A stretch of DNA of 64,000 bases from [Anoxybacillus] calidus (GTDB taxonomy: Bacteria; Bacillota; Bacilli; Bacillales; Anoxybacillaceae), in assembly GCF_013760845.1 (NCBI RefSeq), contig NZ_JACDUU010000002.1, forward strand, positions 124,001-188,000, written 5' to 3'. The notes below the pieces were generated by a model, which worked only from the letters and a program-made list of their open reading frames with translations, was not told where the DNA came from and searched no databases. Made by a program: the position numbers and the translations under genes. Positions within the stretch are counted from its first letter, which is position 1. Each line of letters starts with the position of its first letter. This document shows positions 20,245 through 29,138 of the stretch, piece after piece.

Positions 20245-20895
20245 TTGATCATTCACATTGTTGGTGGCGGTCCGAATGAATGTATTCCAGATTTACATAG
20301 TTATCATGAGAAAGAAGCCATATGGGTCGGGGTAGATCGGGGAGTGATTACGCTTTTAAAAGCAGGGATTACTCCAACGAAGGCGTTCGGTGATTTTGAC
20401 TCTATCACACAAGCTGAATTAGAGTGGGCGCAAACGAGGTTAAATGAAATTGAAATCTGGCCATCTGAAAAAGACAAGACGGATATGGACATAGCACTTG
20501 ATTGGGCGTTAGCGCAAAAGGCTGATAAAATCAAAATTTTTGGAGCAACAGGGGGACGTTTAGATCATTTATTTGGAAATATACAACTGCTAATTAAAAA
20601 TGTAAAAACAAATATCGAAGTGATTGATCGGCAAAATATGATTACTGCGCATGAACCAGGGGAATATGTGATTGAGAATACTCCTTTTTATCGATATATT
20701 TCATTTATTCCAATGACTATGGATGTGAAAGGTATCACGTTAAAAGGTTTTAAATATCCGCTAACAAATTGTCATATTCAGCTTGGGTCTACACTATGTA
20801 TTAGTAATGAACTCATCCAATCTCATGGTACTTTTTCATTTTCTGAAGGCATATTAATGATGATAAGAAGTAAAGATTTAGGCAGGAGCTTCTAG
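20245..20895 (+). CDS. thiN: Thiamine pyrophosphokinase
   Basis: Makes thiamine pyrophosphate from thiamine and ATP. 216 residues. Motifs: V-G-G-G-P near the start, G-D-F-D-S for the metal/nucleotide site, K-D-K-T-D-M-D-I-A and G-A-T-G-G-R-L-D-H. An ATG at 20236 abuts the ribosome site with no spacing. TTG at 20245 is 9-10 bases after AGGAGAGGAG and gives M-I-I-H-I-V, which fits homologues, so I prefer it. Confidence 0.92.
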   Translation: MIIHIVGGGPNECIPDLHSYHEKEAIWVGVDRGVITLLKAGITPTKAFGDFDSITQAELEWAQTRLNEIEIWPSEKDKTDMDIALDWALAQKADKIKIFGATGGRLDHLFGNIQLLIKNVKTNIEVIDRQNMITAHEPGEYVIENTPFYRYISFIPMTMDVKGITLKGFKYPLTNCHIQLGSTLCISNELIQSHGTFSFSEGILMMIRSKDLGRSF

Positions 20896-20973
20896 GTACT
20901 ATTTTTTTCTAAGCGAATATACTTATAAGGAAGCAGTGTCAAGTTCGTGATGAAGGTGGAGGAGGGAGCAGTA

Positions 20974-21054
20974 ATGAAGTTTTATACAATTAAGCTGCCA
21001 AAGTTCCTTGGCGGCATTGTCCGCGCCATGTTAAACTCATTTAAAAAAGGATAA
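20974..21054 (+). CDS. spoVM: Stage V sporulation protein M
   Basis: A 26-residue amphipathic peptide that recognises the convex forespore membrane and anchors the SpoIVA coat basement layer. The peptide starts M-K-F-Y-T-I-K-L-P-K-F-L-G-G and ends S-F-K-K-G, nearly identical to B. subtilis SpoVM. GGAGGGAGCAGTA precedes the ATG. It is made from its own sporulation (sigma-E) promoter in B. subtilis; I cannot point to a clean sigma-E site here. Proves that the organism's lineage sporulates. Confidence 0.96.
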   Translation: MKFYTIKLPKFLGGIVRAMLNSFKKG

Positions 21055-21081
21055 AAAGCACCAAGTACTTGGTGCTTTTTT
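21055..21081 (+). terminator. Terminator of spoVM
   Basis: Perfect palindrome GCACCAAGT/ACTTGGTGC (21058-21075) flanked by A-run and T-run; starts directly after the spoVM stop. Confidence 0.9.
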
Positions 21082-21090
21082 AATTTATTG

Positions 21091-21215
21091 ATTGTCTAGC
21101 TCTGTCGCCTAGCTCTCTGTGCCAAATAACCTTCGCCCTCGAAGTGACAAGTACTTCTTGAGGTCGAAGAACATTTGGCTTCGAGAGCTAATCGCGGCGA
21201 CTCCGCTTTTTTTTT
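21091..21215 (+). repeat. Long multi-stem hairpin element ending in T9, between spoVM and rpmB
   Basis: Nested arms: GTCGCC (21104-21109) with GGCGAC (21196-21201); TAGCTCTC (21110-21117) with GAGAGCTA (21183-21190); GCCAAAT (21121-21127) with ATTTGGC (21173-21179); CTTCG with CGAAG; GAAGT with ACTTC at the tip. A run of nine T residues follows at 21207-21215. Unrelated in sequence to the GAGGCTGACC family. It lies between the convergent spoVM and rpmB genes, where spoVM already has its own terminator. Confidence 0.75.
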
Positions 21216-21216
21216 A

Positions 21217-21402
21217 TTACACACGTTCAATTTTTCCAGATTTTAAAGCGCGGGCAGAAACCCATACGCGTTTAGGCTTTCCGTCAACTAAAATGCGCAC
21301 TTTTTGAAGGTTTGCTTTCCATGTACGTTTATTTGCGTTCATAGCGTGTGAACGTGCGTTACCGAAAGATTTTTTCTTTCCAGTTACAAAGCATTTTGCC
21401 AT
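21217..21402 (-). CDS. rpmB: 50S ribosomal protein L28
   Basis: A 61-residue large-subunit protein with family features: M-A-K-C-F-V-T-G-K start, A-N-K-R-T-W and V-S-A-R-A-L-K-S-G near the C-terminus. It carries a single Cys, so it is the zinc-free type. AGGAGGG precedes the ATG on the minus strand. A possible promoter (TTGCAT, then TAAATT about 17 bases on) lies upstream around 21450-21500 on the minus strand. Minus orientation between spoVM and yloU is the conserved arrangement. Confidence 0.95.
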   Translation of the reverse strand: MAKCFVTGKKKSFGNARSHAMNANKRTWKANLQKVRILVDGKPKRVWVSARALKSGKIERV

Positions 21403-21520
21403 TCTTTTTCCCTCCTCATTGCCGAAGAAATTCCTTTATCGTGCTGAAAACACTACTATAATTTATCATACATAACAAGAGAATGCAATAGTTCTCTGAG
21501 CAGCATTCAAGAAAATATCC

Positions 21521-21550
21521 TTGACATATATTTTTAAATTAGGCTAAATA
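21521..21550 (+). promoter_or_regulatory. Candidate sigma-A promoter of yloU-fakA
   Basis: Perfect TTGACA at 21521-21526 with TAAATA at 21545-21550 (18-base spacer). Between the divergent rpmB and yloU, in the right place for the yloU-fakA transcript. A small stem AAAGCCA/TGGCTTT (21583-21607) lies in the leader. Confidence 0.5.
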
Positions 21551-21641
21551 ATACTAGTGGATGGGAGAATACTTTTAAAAAAAAAGCCAGTATAGTAAAA
21601 TGGCTTTAGTTTATGCGAACAATTCCAAAGGGGGAACTTGT

Positions 21642-22004
21642 ATGTCCATTGAGTTGCAAACAAAGTACGGACGCATTGAGATTTCAAATGATGTGATTGC
21701 TACTATTGCTGGTGGTGCCGCAGTAGATTGCTATGGAATCGTTGGGATGGCCTCTAAAAACCAAATTAAAGACGGGATTTCAGAAATTTTACGCAGAGAA
21801 AATTTCGCAAAAGGTGTCATTGTACGCCAAGAAAACGATGAAGTACATATCGATATGTACATTATCGTTAGCTACGGCACGAAAATTTCTGAGGTTGCTC
21901 ATAATGTGCAAACGAAAGTGAAGTACACGTTAGATCAAACATTAGGACTTGCTGTGCAATCGATTAACATCTATGTTCAAGGGGTTCGTGTGACGAATCC
22001 GTAG
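21642..22004 (+). CDS. yloU: Asp23/Gls24 family envelope protein YloU
   Basis: 120-residue Asp23-type protein of unclear biochemical role, linked to the cell envelope in staphylococci. Family features: G-R-I-E-I-S near residue 9, A-G-G-A-A-V-D-C-Y-G-I-V-G-M, and the C-terminal V-N-I-x-V-Q-G-V-R-V type strand. An in-frame ATG at 21600 lies within the leader hairpin; ATG at 21642 follows AAAGGGGGAAC and gives the expected M-S-I-E N-terminus and length. It always neighbours fakA in Bacilli, suggesting joint function. Confidence 0.92.
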   Translation: MSIELQTKYGRIEISNDVIATIAGGAAVDCYGIVGMASKNQIKDGISEILRRENFAKGVIVRQENDEVHIDMYIIVSYGTKISEVAHNVQTKVKYTLDQTLGLAVQSINIYVQGVRVTNP

Positions 22005-22027
22005 TCGTAGTAAGGAGGATGTAATCT

Positions 22028-23710
22028 GTGACAATTAAGACGTTAGATGGAAGACGTTTTGCAAATATGATATTGCAGGGGGCACAACATTTAGCCAATA
22101 ACGCAAAAGCAGTAGATGCGCTTAACGTCTTTCCAGTCCCGGATGGAGATACTGGAACAAACATGAATTTATCGATGACTTCAGGAGCGAAGGAAGTACA
22201 AAATAATATTAATGATCACATTGGGAAAGTCGGCAGCGCGTTAGCGAGAGGACTGTTAATGGGAGCGCGCGGTAACTCAGGAGTCATCTTATCTCAATTG
22301 TTCCGCGGCTTTGCAAAAGCAATCGAAACAAAGCAAGAAATTAATAGCTTAGAATTTGCAGCGGCCCTTGAAGCGGGTGTCGAAACAGCATACAAAGCTG
22401 TTATGAAGCCAGTAGAAGGCACGATTTTAACAGTAGCAAAAGATGCAGCGAAACGTGCGGTAGCTGTTGCGAAAAAACAACCGGATATCGCTTTAGTGAT
22501 GGAAGAAGTAGTAAAGGAAGCAAAAGCATCTCTAAAACGAACGCCGGAGCTGCTTCCTGTCTTAAAAGAAGTCGGCGTTGTTGACAGCGGTGGACAAGGA
22601 TTAGTATATGTATATGAAGGGTTTTTGGCTGAGCTAAAAGGAGAAAAAGTAGCAAATGTACCGGCGGAGCAACCGTCGATGCAAGAACTTGTCAATGCTG
22701 AACATCATAAAAATGCACAAAGTCATATCAATACAGAAGACATTGAATTTGGTTATTGCACAGAGTTTATGGTTCGCTTTGAAGAAGACAAACTAAAAAA
22801 CAATCCGTTTACGGAAGAGAAGTTTTGTAAAGATTTAAGCCGTTTTGGTGATTCATTATTAGTGATTGCTGATGAGGAACTTGTGAAAGTGCATATTCAT
22901 TCAGAGCAGCCAGGCGAAGTATTGACATATGGTCAACGTTATGGAAGCTTGATTAACATTAAAATTGAAAACATGCGTCAGCAACATGAAAATATTGTGC
23001 AGGAAACAAAAACTTCGTTCCCGACTGTTTCTCGCGTCGAGAAAAAGGAAAAAGAGAAGTACGGAATTGTAACGGTGACAATGGGCAACGGAATTGCAAA
23101 CTTGTTTAAGAGCATAGGTGCCCACGTGGTAATCGAAGGCGGACAAACAATGAATCCTAGTACGGAAGACATTGTTAAAGCAATCGAACAGGTTAACGCA
23201 GAGACGGTGTTTGTACTGCCAAATAATAAAAACATTATTATGGCTGCACAACAAGCTTCTTCTGTTGTTGAAAGCAACGTCATTGTAATCCCTTCCAAGA
23301 CGGTTCCTCAAGGTATGTCAGCCATTTTAGCATTTAATCCAGCTGCTTCAGCGGAACAAAATGAAAAAGCGATGAATGCTGCCCTCACACAAGTGAAAAC
23401 AGGTCAAGTCACATTCGCTGTCCGCGATACTAATATTGATGGCGTCGCAATTTCGAAAGATGATTATATGGGAATTGCTGACGGCAAAATTGTCGTTTCA
23501 GAGAAGGACAAATTGGCAGTTACGAAAAAACTTTTAGCTGAAATGTTGGATGAAGATGCTGAAATTTTAACCGTTATTTTCGGTGAAGATACAACAGAAG
23601 AAGAAGTCGATGAAATTGTTGCGTACGTAGAAGAAACATATCCGGATGTAGAAGTAGAAGTACATGAAGGTGGCCAGCCGTTATATCCATTTATCTTCTC
23701 AATTGAATAA
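22028..23710 (+). CDS. fakA: Fatty acid kinase ATP-binding subunit FakA (YloV, DAK-like)
   Basis: Phosphorylates fatty acids held by FakB (DegV-family) proteins, feeding exogenous fatty acids into phospholipid synthesis via acyl-phosphate. 560 residues. N-terminal DhaL-type kinase domain with N-V-F-P-V-P-D-G-D-T-G-T-N (metal-binding aspartates), a middle domain, and a C-terminal domain. GTG start at 22028 with AAGGAGGATG. The acyl-phosphate route links it to plsX farther downstream. No fakB gene is in the window. Confidence 0.93.
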   Translation: MTIKTLDGRRFANMILQGAQHLANNAKAVDALNVFPVPDGDTGTNMNLSMTSGAKEVQNNINDHIGKVGSALARGLLMGARGNSGVILSQLFRGFAKAIETKQEINSLEFAAALEAGVETAYKAVMKPVEGTILTVAKDAAKRAVAVAKKQPDIALVMEEVVKEAKASLKRTPELLPVLKEVGVVDSGGQGLVYVYEGFLAELKGEKVANVPAEQPSMQELVNAEHHKNAQSHINTEDIEFGYCTEFMVRFEEDKLKNNPFTEEKFCKDLSRFGDSLLVIADEELVKVHIHSEQPGEVLTYGQRYGSLINIKIENMRQQHENIVQETKTSFPTVSRVEKKEKEKYGIVTVTMGNGIANLFKSIGAHVVIEGGQTMNPSTEDIVKAIEQVNAETVFVLPNNKNIIMAAQQASSVVESNVIVIPSKTVPQGMSAILAFNPAASAEQNEKAMNAALTQVKTGQVTFAVRDTNIDGVAISKDDYMGIADGKIVVSEKDKLAVTKKLLAEMLDEDAEILTVIFGEDTTEEEVDEIVAYVEETYPDVEVEVHEGGQPLYPFIFSIE

Positions 23711-23721
23711 TATGTTAGAAT

Positions 23722-23749
23722 AATAGAAGGGATTTGTCCCTTCTATTTT
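23722..23749 (+). terminator. Terminator after fakA
   Basis: Eleven-base stem AATAGAAGGGA / TCCCTTCTATT (23722-23732 with 23737-23747) with TTTG loop and T-run. A tandem ATTTTACTGT duplication follows. Confidence 0.88.
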
Positions 23750-23795
23750 ACTGTATTTTACTGTATAGAAAGAGACAATAAAGGGGAGAACCAGC

Positions 23796-24458
23796 ATGAA
23801 ATACAAAAGTGTTTTTGATATTATTGGACCGATTATGATTGGACCGTCAAGCTCCCATACTGCCGGAGCGGCACGGATTGGCAGAGTGGCCCGCAGTTTA
23901 TTTGGCAGAAAACCAAAGTGGGCGCATATATCATTTTACGGTTCTTTTGCACAAACTTATAAAGGTCATGGGACTGATGTTGCTATTGTTGGAGGGCTGT
24001 TAGATTTTGATACATTTGATGAACGAATCAAATCATCATTAGAAATCGCAAAGCAAGAAGGAATTGAAATCACGTTTCGCAAAGAGGAAGCAATACCGGA
24101 TCATCCGAATACTGCAAGAATTCGTATCGGTGATGAGCAAGGAGAATTAGAGCTGGTTGGCATTTCCATTGGTGGTGGAAAAATTGAGATTACGGAATTA
24201 AACGGATTTGAATTAAAACTGTCTGGGCATCATCCAGCAATCCTTGTTGTCCATAATGATCGTTATGGGGCAATCGCATCCGTTGCTAATGTATTAGCGA
24301 AATACGCTATTAATATTGGTCATATGGAAGTTTCCCGAAAAGAAAAAGGAAAGGAAGCATTAATGACGATCGAAGTGGACCAAAACATCGACCAGTCCAT
24401 TGTTGATGAATTATCGTCATTACCTCACATTATTCAAGTAACCAAAATCGTTGACTAA
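23796..24458 (+). CDS. sdaAB: L-serine dehydratase, beta subunit
   Basis: With SdaAA deaminates L-serine to pyruvate and ammonia in an iron-sulfur enzyme. 220 residues. N-terminal domain has I-G-P-S-S-S-H-T-A-G-A; the C-terminal part (about 148-220) is an ACT domain, a likely amino-acid sensor. AAGGGGAGAA precedes the ATG. sdaAA follows after 54 bases. Confidence 0.95.
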   Translation: MKYKSVFDIIGPIMIGPSSSHTAGAARIGRVARSLFGRKPKWAHISFYGSFAQTYKGHGTDVAIVGGLLDFDTFDERIKSSLEIAKQEGIEITFRKEEAIPDHPNTARIRIGDEQGELELVGISIGGGKIEITELNGFELKLSGHHPAILVVHNDRYGAIASVANVLAKYAINIGHMEVSRKEKGKEALMTIEVDQNIDQSIVDELSSLPHIIQVTKIVD

Positions 24459-24512
24459 AAATAGAATACTGTTCATGAAGCAGCGTATGAAACAGACAAA
24501 GGGGGCAGCAAG

Positions 24513-25400
24513 ATGTTTCGTAATGTGACGGAATTAGTCGATTTAGCAGAAAGTCAACAAATTAAAATTGCCGAAGTGATGATTCGGCAAGAGATGGAAG
24601 TAACAGGGCGAAGCAGAGAGGAAATCTTTGCACAAATGGAACGGAATTTGCAAGTAATGGAGCAGGCCGTAGAAAAAGGATTAGCCGGTGTTTTTTCTCA
24701 TTCCGGATTGACCGGTGGAGACGCTGTATTGTTGCAGTCGTATATTCAAAAGGGCAACTTTTTATCAGGTGAAACGATTCTTGATGCGGTAAGCAAAGCG
24801 GTTGCGACAAATGAAGTGAATGCAGCAATGGGAACAATTTGTGCAACACCGACGGCTGGATCGGCTGGGGTTGTACCTGGTACGTTGTTTGCTGTAAAAG
24901 AAAAATTAAAGCCGACGCGTGAGCAAATGGTTGAATTTTTGTTCACAGCTGGTGCGTTCGGATTTGTTATTGCAAACAACGCCTCCATTTCTGGAGCTGC
25001 AGGCGGATGTCAAGCTGAGGTAGGTTCTGCAGCTGGAATGGCAGCGGCAGCTCTCGTTGAAATGGCGGGTGGTACCCCAAGCCAGGCGGCAGAGGCGATG
25101 GCGATTACGCTGAAAAACATGTTAGGGCTAGTATGCGATCCTGTAGCAGGGTTAGTTGAAGTGCCATGTGTGAAACGGAATGCGATGGGAGCAGCGAATG
25201 CGATGATTGCTGCGGATATGGCACTTGCAGGAATAAAAAGCCGTATTCCTTGTGACGAAGTGATTGATGCGATGTTCCGTATCGGTCAGACGATGCCGGT
25301 TGCACTAAAAGAAACTGCACAAGGAGGTTTAGCAGCAACGCCAACTGGTCGCGCTTTAGAAGCGAAAATTTTTGGCGTTCCGTTAAATGAACGTGAGTAA
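24513..25400 (+). CDS. sdaAA: L-serine dehydratase, alpha subunit (4Fe-4S)
   Basis: Catalytic subunit binding the 4Fe-4S cluster. 295 residues. Conserved blocks: F-S-H-S-G-L-T-G-G-D, C-A-T-P-T-A-G-S-A-G, G-G-C-Q-A-E-V-G-S-A-A and C-D-P-V-A-G-L-V-E-V-P-C, which supply the cluster cysteines. GGGGGCAGCAAG precedes the ATG. Its 3' end overlaps recG by 14 bases. Confidence 0.95.
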   Translation: MFRNVTELVDLAESQQIKIAEVMIRQEMEVTGRSREEIFAQMERNLQVMEQAVEKGLAGVFSHSGLTGGDAVLLQSYIQKGNFLSGETILDAVSKAVATNEVNAAMGTICATPTAGSAGVVPGTLFAVKEKLKPTREQMVEFLFTAGAFGFVIANNASISGAAGGCQAEVGSAAGMAAAALVEMAGGTPSQAAEAMAITLKNMLGLVCDPVAGLVEVPCVKRNAMGAANAMIAADMALAGIKSRIPCDEVIDAMFRIGQTMPVALKETAQGGLAATPTGRALEAKIFGVPLNERE

Positions 25401-27441
25401 TGTATTAGTACAACCTGTCAGTGAGATAAAAGGAATCGGTAAAGAAACAGAAGAAGCTCTAAACGAAATGGGGATACAAACGATTGAAGACCTTCTCCAT
25501 CACTTTCCGTTTCGCTATGAAGATTATAGGTTGCGAGATTTAGCCGAGGTAAAACATGATGAAAAAGTGACAGTAGAAGGGAAGGTTCATAGTGAGCCTT
25601 CTCTTACCTATTATAGCCGCAAAAAATCTCGCTTGACGTTTCGTCTTCTTGTTGGACGCTACTTGATTACTGTGATTTGTTTTAATCGTCCTTATTTAAA
25701 AAATCAACTATCTATTAACGAAACCATTACGATAACAGGAAAGTGGGATCAACATCGTCAAGCGATTACTGTTCAAGAGTTAAAAAAAGGTTCGTTTACT
25801 GAGAAACAGGAAATTGAACCGGTCTACTCAACACGTGGAACAGTAACGGTAAAAGCGATGCGCCGCTTTATCGCGCTTGCGCTTGAACAATTCGGGCATA
25901 CAATTGTTGATCCTCTTCCGCTGGCAATGCGGCAAAAATATCGTCTGCTTTCGAAAGCGGAAGCGATTCGAGCGATTCATTTTCCACGAGCACATGAAGA
26001 GTTAAAACAAGCAAGACGCCGGCTTGTATATGAAGAATTTTTATTTTTTCAATTAAAAATGCAAGCGTTGCGAAAATTTCATCGCGAACATTCAGCAGGC
26101 ATTGCTCATACATTTTCTGATGAGCAACTTCAGTTGTTTATCGAGCAATTGCCATTTCCGCTTACAGGGGCCCAAAAACGAGTTGTTGCGGAAATTATTG
26201 AAGACATGAAAGCACCATATCGAATGAATCGGCTGTTACAAGGAGATGTAGGATCTGGAAAGACAGTTGTTGCGTGTATTGCATTATATGCTACAGTCTT
26301 ATCTGGCTATCAAGGGGCATTAATGGTCCCAACAGAAATTTTAGCAGAACAACATGCCGAATCGATAAGACGACTGTTACAGCCGATGGATGTATCAGTA
26401 GAATTATTGACAAGCTCTGTGAAAGGAAAGAGAAGAAAAGAGATATTAGAAAAACTCGCATTAGGAGAAATCGATATTATTATTGGTACTCATGCACTCA
26501 TTCAAGAGGAAGTAAACTTTCACAAGCTCGGCTTAGTGATTACTGACGAACAGCATCGTTTCGGTGTGGAACAACGGCGTGTTCTTAGAGAAAAAGGACA
26601 ATCGCCTGATGTATTGTTTATGACCGCAACTCCAATACCGCGAACGCTGGCAATTACAGCATTTGGAGAAATGGATGTCTCAATCATTGATGAAATGCCA
26701 GCAGGAAGAAAAAAAGTTGAAACGTATTGGGTCAAACATGATATGCTGGAACGAGTACTTGCATTTATTGAGAAAGAAATTCGCAAAGGAAGGCAAGCGT
26801 ATGTCATTTGTCCGCTTATCGAAGAATCGGAAAAATTAGATGTACAAAATGCGATTGATGTGCATAGTATGCTGACTCATTATTATCGTGGAAAGTACCG
26901 AATTGGGCTTATGCATGGCCGGCTTTCTTCAGAAGAAAAAGAGCAAGTCATGAAAGCATTTAGTCATAACGAAGTGCAAATATTAGTATCAACAACCGTT
27001 GTTGAAGTAGGTGTTAATGTACCGAATGCAACGGTCATGTTGATTTACGATGCGGAACGATTTGGATTAGCTCAGCTTCATCAATTAAGAGGCCGAGTTG
27101 GACGGGGAAGCGAACAATCATATTGTATTTTACTTGCTGATCCAAAATCAGAAACAGGAAAAGAAAGAATGCGCATTATGACGGAGACAAACGATGGATT
27201 TGTTTTGTCAGAAAAGGACCTCGAGTTGCGTGGCCCTGGGGACTTTTTTGGCACAAAGCAAAGCGGTATGCCGGAATTTAAACTCGGGGATATGGTTCAT
27301 GATTATCGCATTCTTGAAGTAGCCCGGAATGATGCAGCAAAACTCATTCAGTCGAACGCTTTTTGGAGCGATGAATCCTATAAGTTGTTGAGACAATCTT
27401 TAGAGCAATCCGGCATTCTTAGTGGAGAAAAGCTTGACTAA
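25387..27441 (+). CDS. recG: ATP-dependent DNA helicase RecG
   Basis: Branch-migration helicase that remodels stalled forks and Holliday junctions. 684 residues. N-terminal wedge/OB domain, Walker A G-D-V-G-S-G-K-T, D-E-Q-H box, then helicase lobe 2 with Q-L-R-G-R-V-G-R-G. ATG at 25387 overlaps sdaAA and has no clear ribosome site of its own, so it probably depends on translational coupling; GTG at 25393 is an alternative. Confidence 0.95.
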   Translation: MNVSNVLVQPVSEIKGIGKETEEALNEMGIQTIEDLLHHFPFRYEDYRLRDLAEVKHDEKVTVEGKVHSEPSLTYYSRKKSRLTFRLLVGRYLITVICFNRPYLKNQLSINETITITGKWDQHRQAITVQELKKGSFTEKQEIEPVYSTRGTVTVKAMRRFIALALEQFGHTIVDPLPLAMRQKYRLLSKAEAIRAIHFPRAHEELKQARRRLVYEEFLFFQLKMQALRKFHREHSAGIAHTFSDEQLQLFIEQLPFPLTGAQKRVVAEIIEDMKAPYRMNRLLQGDVGSGKTVVACIALYATVLSGYQGALMVPTEILAEQHAESIRRLLQPMDVSVELLTSSVKGKRRKEILEKLALGEIDIIIGTHALIQEEVNFHKLGLVITDEQHRFGVEQRRVLREKGQSPDVLFMTATPIPRTLAITAFGEMDVSIIDEMPAGRKKVETYWVKHDMLERVLAFIEKEIRKGRQAYVICPLIEESEKLDVQNAIDVHSMLTHYYRGKYRIGLMHGRLSSEEKEQVMKAFSHNEVQILVSTTVVEVGVNVPNATVMLIYDAERFGLAQLHQLRGRVGRGSEQSYCILLADPKSETGKERMRIMTETNDGFVLSEKDLELRGPGDFFGTKQSGMPEFKLGDMVHDYRILEVARNDAAKLIQSNAFWSDESYKLLRQSLEQSGILSGEKLD

Positions 27442-27486
27442 AAACAGATTGCAAAACTTTGTTTTTCTATCTTGCAATCTGTTTTT
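27440..27486 (+). terminator. Terminator of recG, overlapping the fapR promoter
   Basis: Fifteen-base perfect stem AAAAACAGATTGCAA (27440-27454) / TTGCAATCTGTTTTT (27472-27486). The left arm begins in the recG stop codon. The TTGCAA of the right arm is also the likely -35 box of fapR. Confidence 0.88.
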
Positions 27487-27500
27487 CTTAATTATATACT
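27472..27500 (+). promoter_or_regulatory. fapR promoter
   Basis: TTGCAA (27472-27477), 17-base spacer, TATACT (27495-27500). Directly followed by the FapR operator. The -35 lies in the right arm of the recG terminator. Confidence 0.7.
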
Positions 27501-27504
27501 ACTA

Positions 27505-27521
27505 TTAGTACCTAGTCATAG
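27505..27521 (+). promoter_or_regulatory. FapR operator (autoregulatory)
   Basis: TTAGTACCTAGTCATAG matches the known 17-base FapR operator, with the TTAGTACCTAGT core intact. It covers the likely transcription start of fapR-plsX-fabD-fabG, so FapR would block its own operon when malonyl-CoA is low. Confidence 0.8.
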
Positions 27522-27541
27522 AATCGGACGGTGTTTAAACG

Positions 27542-28138
27542 ATGAGAAGAAATAAACGTGAACGGCAAAGACTTTTACGAGAAACGATCGAGGAAAATCC
27601 GTTCGTTACAGATGAAGAATTGGCGGAAAAATTTTCTGTTAGCATTCAAACGATTCGCTTAGACCGGTTAGAGCTATCTATCCCTGAACTTCGGGAAAGA
27701 ATTAAAAGCGTAGCTGAAAAATCGTTTGCTGATGAAGTTAAATCATTGCCAATCGAAGAAGTGATCGGCGAGATTATTGATATTGAACTAGATCATAGTG
27801 CGATTTCGATTTTTGATGTAAAGAAAGAGCATGTATTTAAGAGAAATAAAATTGCTCGTGGACATCATTTGTTTGCGCAAGCGAATTCACTCGCGGTGGC
27901 CGTCATTAATGACGAGTTGGCATTAACAACAAAAGCGACGATTCGTTTTACAAGACAAGTCAAAGAAAAAGAACGGGTCGTTGCGAAGGCGAAAGTAAAG
28001 GGAACCAATGAGAACGGTAGAACGATTGTTGAAGTAAACAGTTATGTCGGGCAAGAACTTGTTTTTTCGGGAGAATTTGAAATGTATCGATCCAACATTG
28101 TAAAAAAGGATGGAGTAAAAGATGAGAATAGCAATTGA
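27542..28138 (+). CDS. fapR: Transcriptional repressor of fatty acid and phospholipid synthesis FapR
   Basis: Represses lipid-synthesis genes and is released by malonyl-CoA. 198 residues. N-terminal helix-turn-helix about 23-44 ([10 protein letters not shown] recognition helix), linker helix, then a hotdog-fold effector domain with [10 protein letters not shown]. About ten residues longer at the C-terminus than the B. subtilis protein; this tail overlaps plsX by 17 bases. A FapR operator precedes it. Confidence 0.95.
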   Translation: MRRNKRERQRLLRETIEENPFVTDEELAEKFSVSIQTIRLDRLELSIPELRERIKSVAEKSFADEVKSLPIEEVIGEIIDIELDHSAISIFDVKKEHVFKRNKIARGHHLFAQANSLAVAVINDELALTTKATIRFTRQVKEKERVVAKAKVKGTNENGRTIVEVNSYVGQELVFSGEFEMYRSNIVKKDGVKDENSN

Positions 28139-29123
28139 CGCAATGGGTGGAGATCATGCTCCAAAGGAAATTGTGCTTGGAGCAATGAAAGCTGTCGAGC
28201 AATTTAAAGATGTTGAGATCACATTAATCGGCGATGAAACGCAAATTCGTTCGTTTTTAACAACGGACGAGCGCATTTCGCTCATACATACTGATGAGGT
28301 GATCGAAGCGACAGATGAACCGGTACGAGCGGTAAGACGAAAGAAAAATTCATCGATGGTGCTAATGGCAAAAGAAGTAAGTGAAGGGCGTGCTGAGGCC
28401 TGCATTTCAGCGGGGAATACCGGGGCATTAATGGCAGCTGGGTTGTTTATTGTCGGACGAATTGAAGGAATCGATCGCCCGGCATTAGCACCTACTTTAC
28501 CGACAATTGGTGGGGAAGGCTTTCTCCTTTTAGACGTTGGTGCCAATGTTGATGCCCGTGCTGAACATTTATTGCAATACGCGTTAATGGGCTCTGTATA
28601 TTCTGAAAAAGTCCGAGGTATTAATAAACCGCGAATTGGATTATTAAATGTAGGTACAGAAGACCAAAAAGGCAATGACTTAGCGAAGCGGGCATTTCAG
28701 CTTATAAAGGAATCTGGCTTGAATTTTATCGGAAACGTGGAGGCGCGCGACTTGCTGGAAGGAGTAGCCGATGTGGTCGTAACAGATGGCTTTACCGGAA
28801 ACGTCGCGTTGAAAACGATAGAAGGAACAGCGATTTCTATGTTTTCGATGTTGAAGTCTGCTTTGACGAGCAATTTCACAAGCAAACTTGCTGCAGCTGT
28901 TTTAAAACCGCGTCTGCTTGAGTTAAAGAAAAAATTGGACTATTCCGAATATGGCGGGGCTGCGTTGTTCGGCTTAAAAGCACCGGTTGTTAAAGCGCAC
29001 GGTTCTTCCGATGCAAATGCCATTTTTCATGCGGTGCGTCAAGCGCGCGAAATGGTCGTAAAAGATGTTGCAGGAACAATCAAACAAGCGCTCGAGGCCG
29101 AAAGCTTTCTGACTCATTCATAA
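28122..29123 (+). CDS. plsX: Phosphate acyltransferase PlsX
   Basis: Converts acyl-ACP to acyl-phosphate, the acyl donor for PlsY in phosphatidic acid synthesis. 333 residues; [10 protein letters not shown] at the N-terminus and [16 protein letters not shown] in the middle are family blocks. GGATGGAG precedes the ATG inside the end of fapR. Shares the acyl-phosphate pool with FakA. Confidence 0.96.
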   Translation: MRIAIDAMGGDHAPKEIVLGAMKAVEQFKDVEITLIGDETQIRSFLTTDERISLIHTDEVIEATDEPVRAVRRKKNSSMVLMAKEVSEGRAEACISAGNTGALMAAGLFIVGRIEGIDRPALAPTLPTIGGEGFLLLDVGANVDARAEHLLQYALMGSVYSEKVRGINKPRIGLLNVGTEDQKGNDLAKRAFQLIKESGLNFIGNVEARDLLEGVADVVVTDGFTGNVALKTIEGTAISMFSMLKSALTSNFTSKLAAAVLKPRLLELKKKLDYSEYGGAALFGLKAPVVKAHGSSDANAIFHAVRQAREMVVKDVAGTIKQALEAESFLTHS

Positions 29124-29138
29124 GGAGTGATTGATTGT

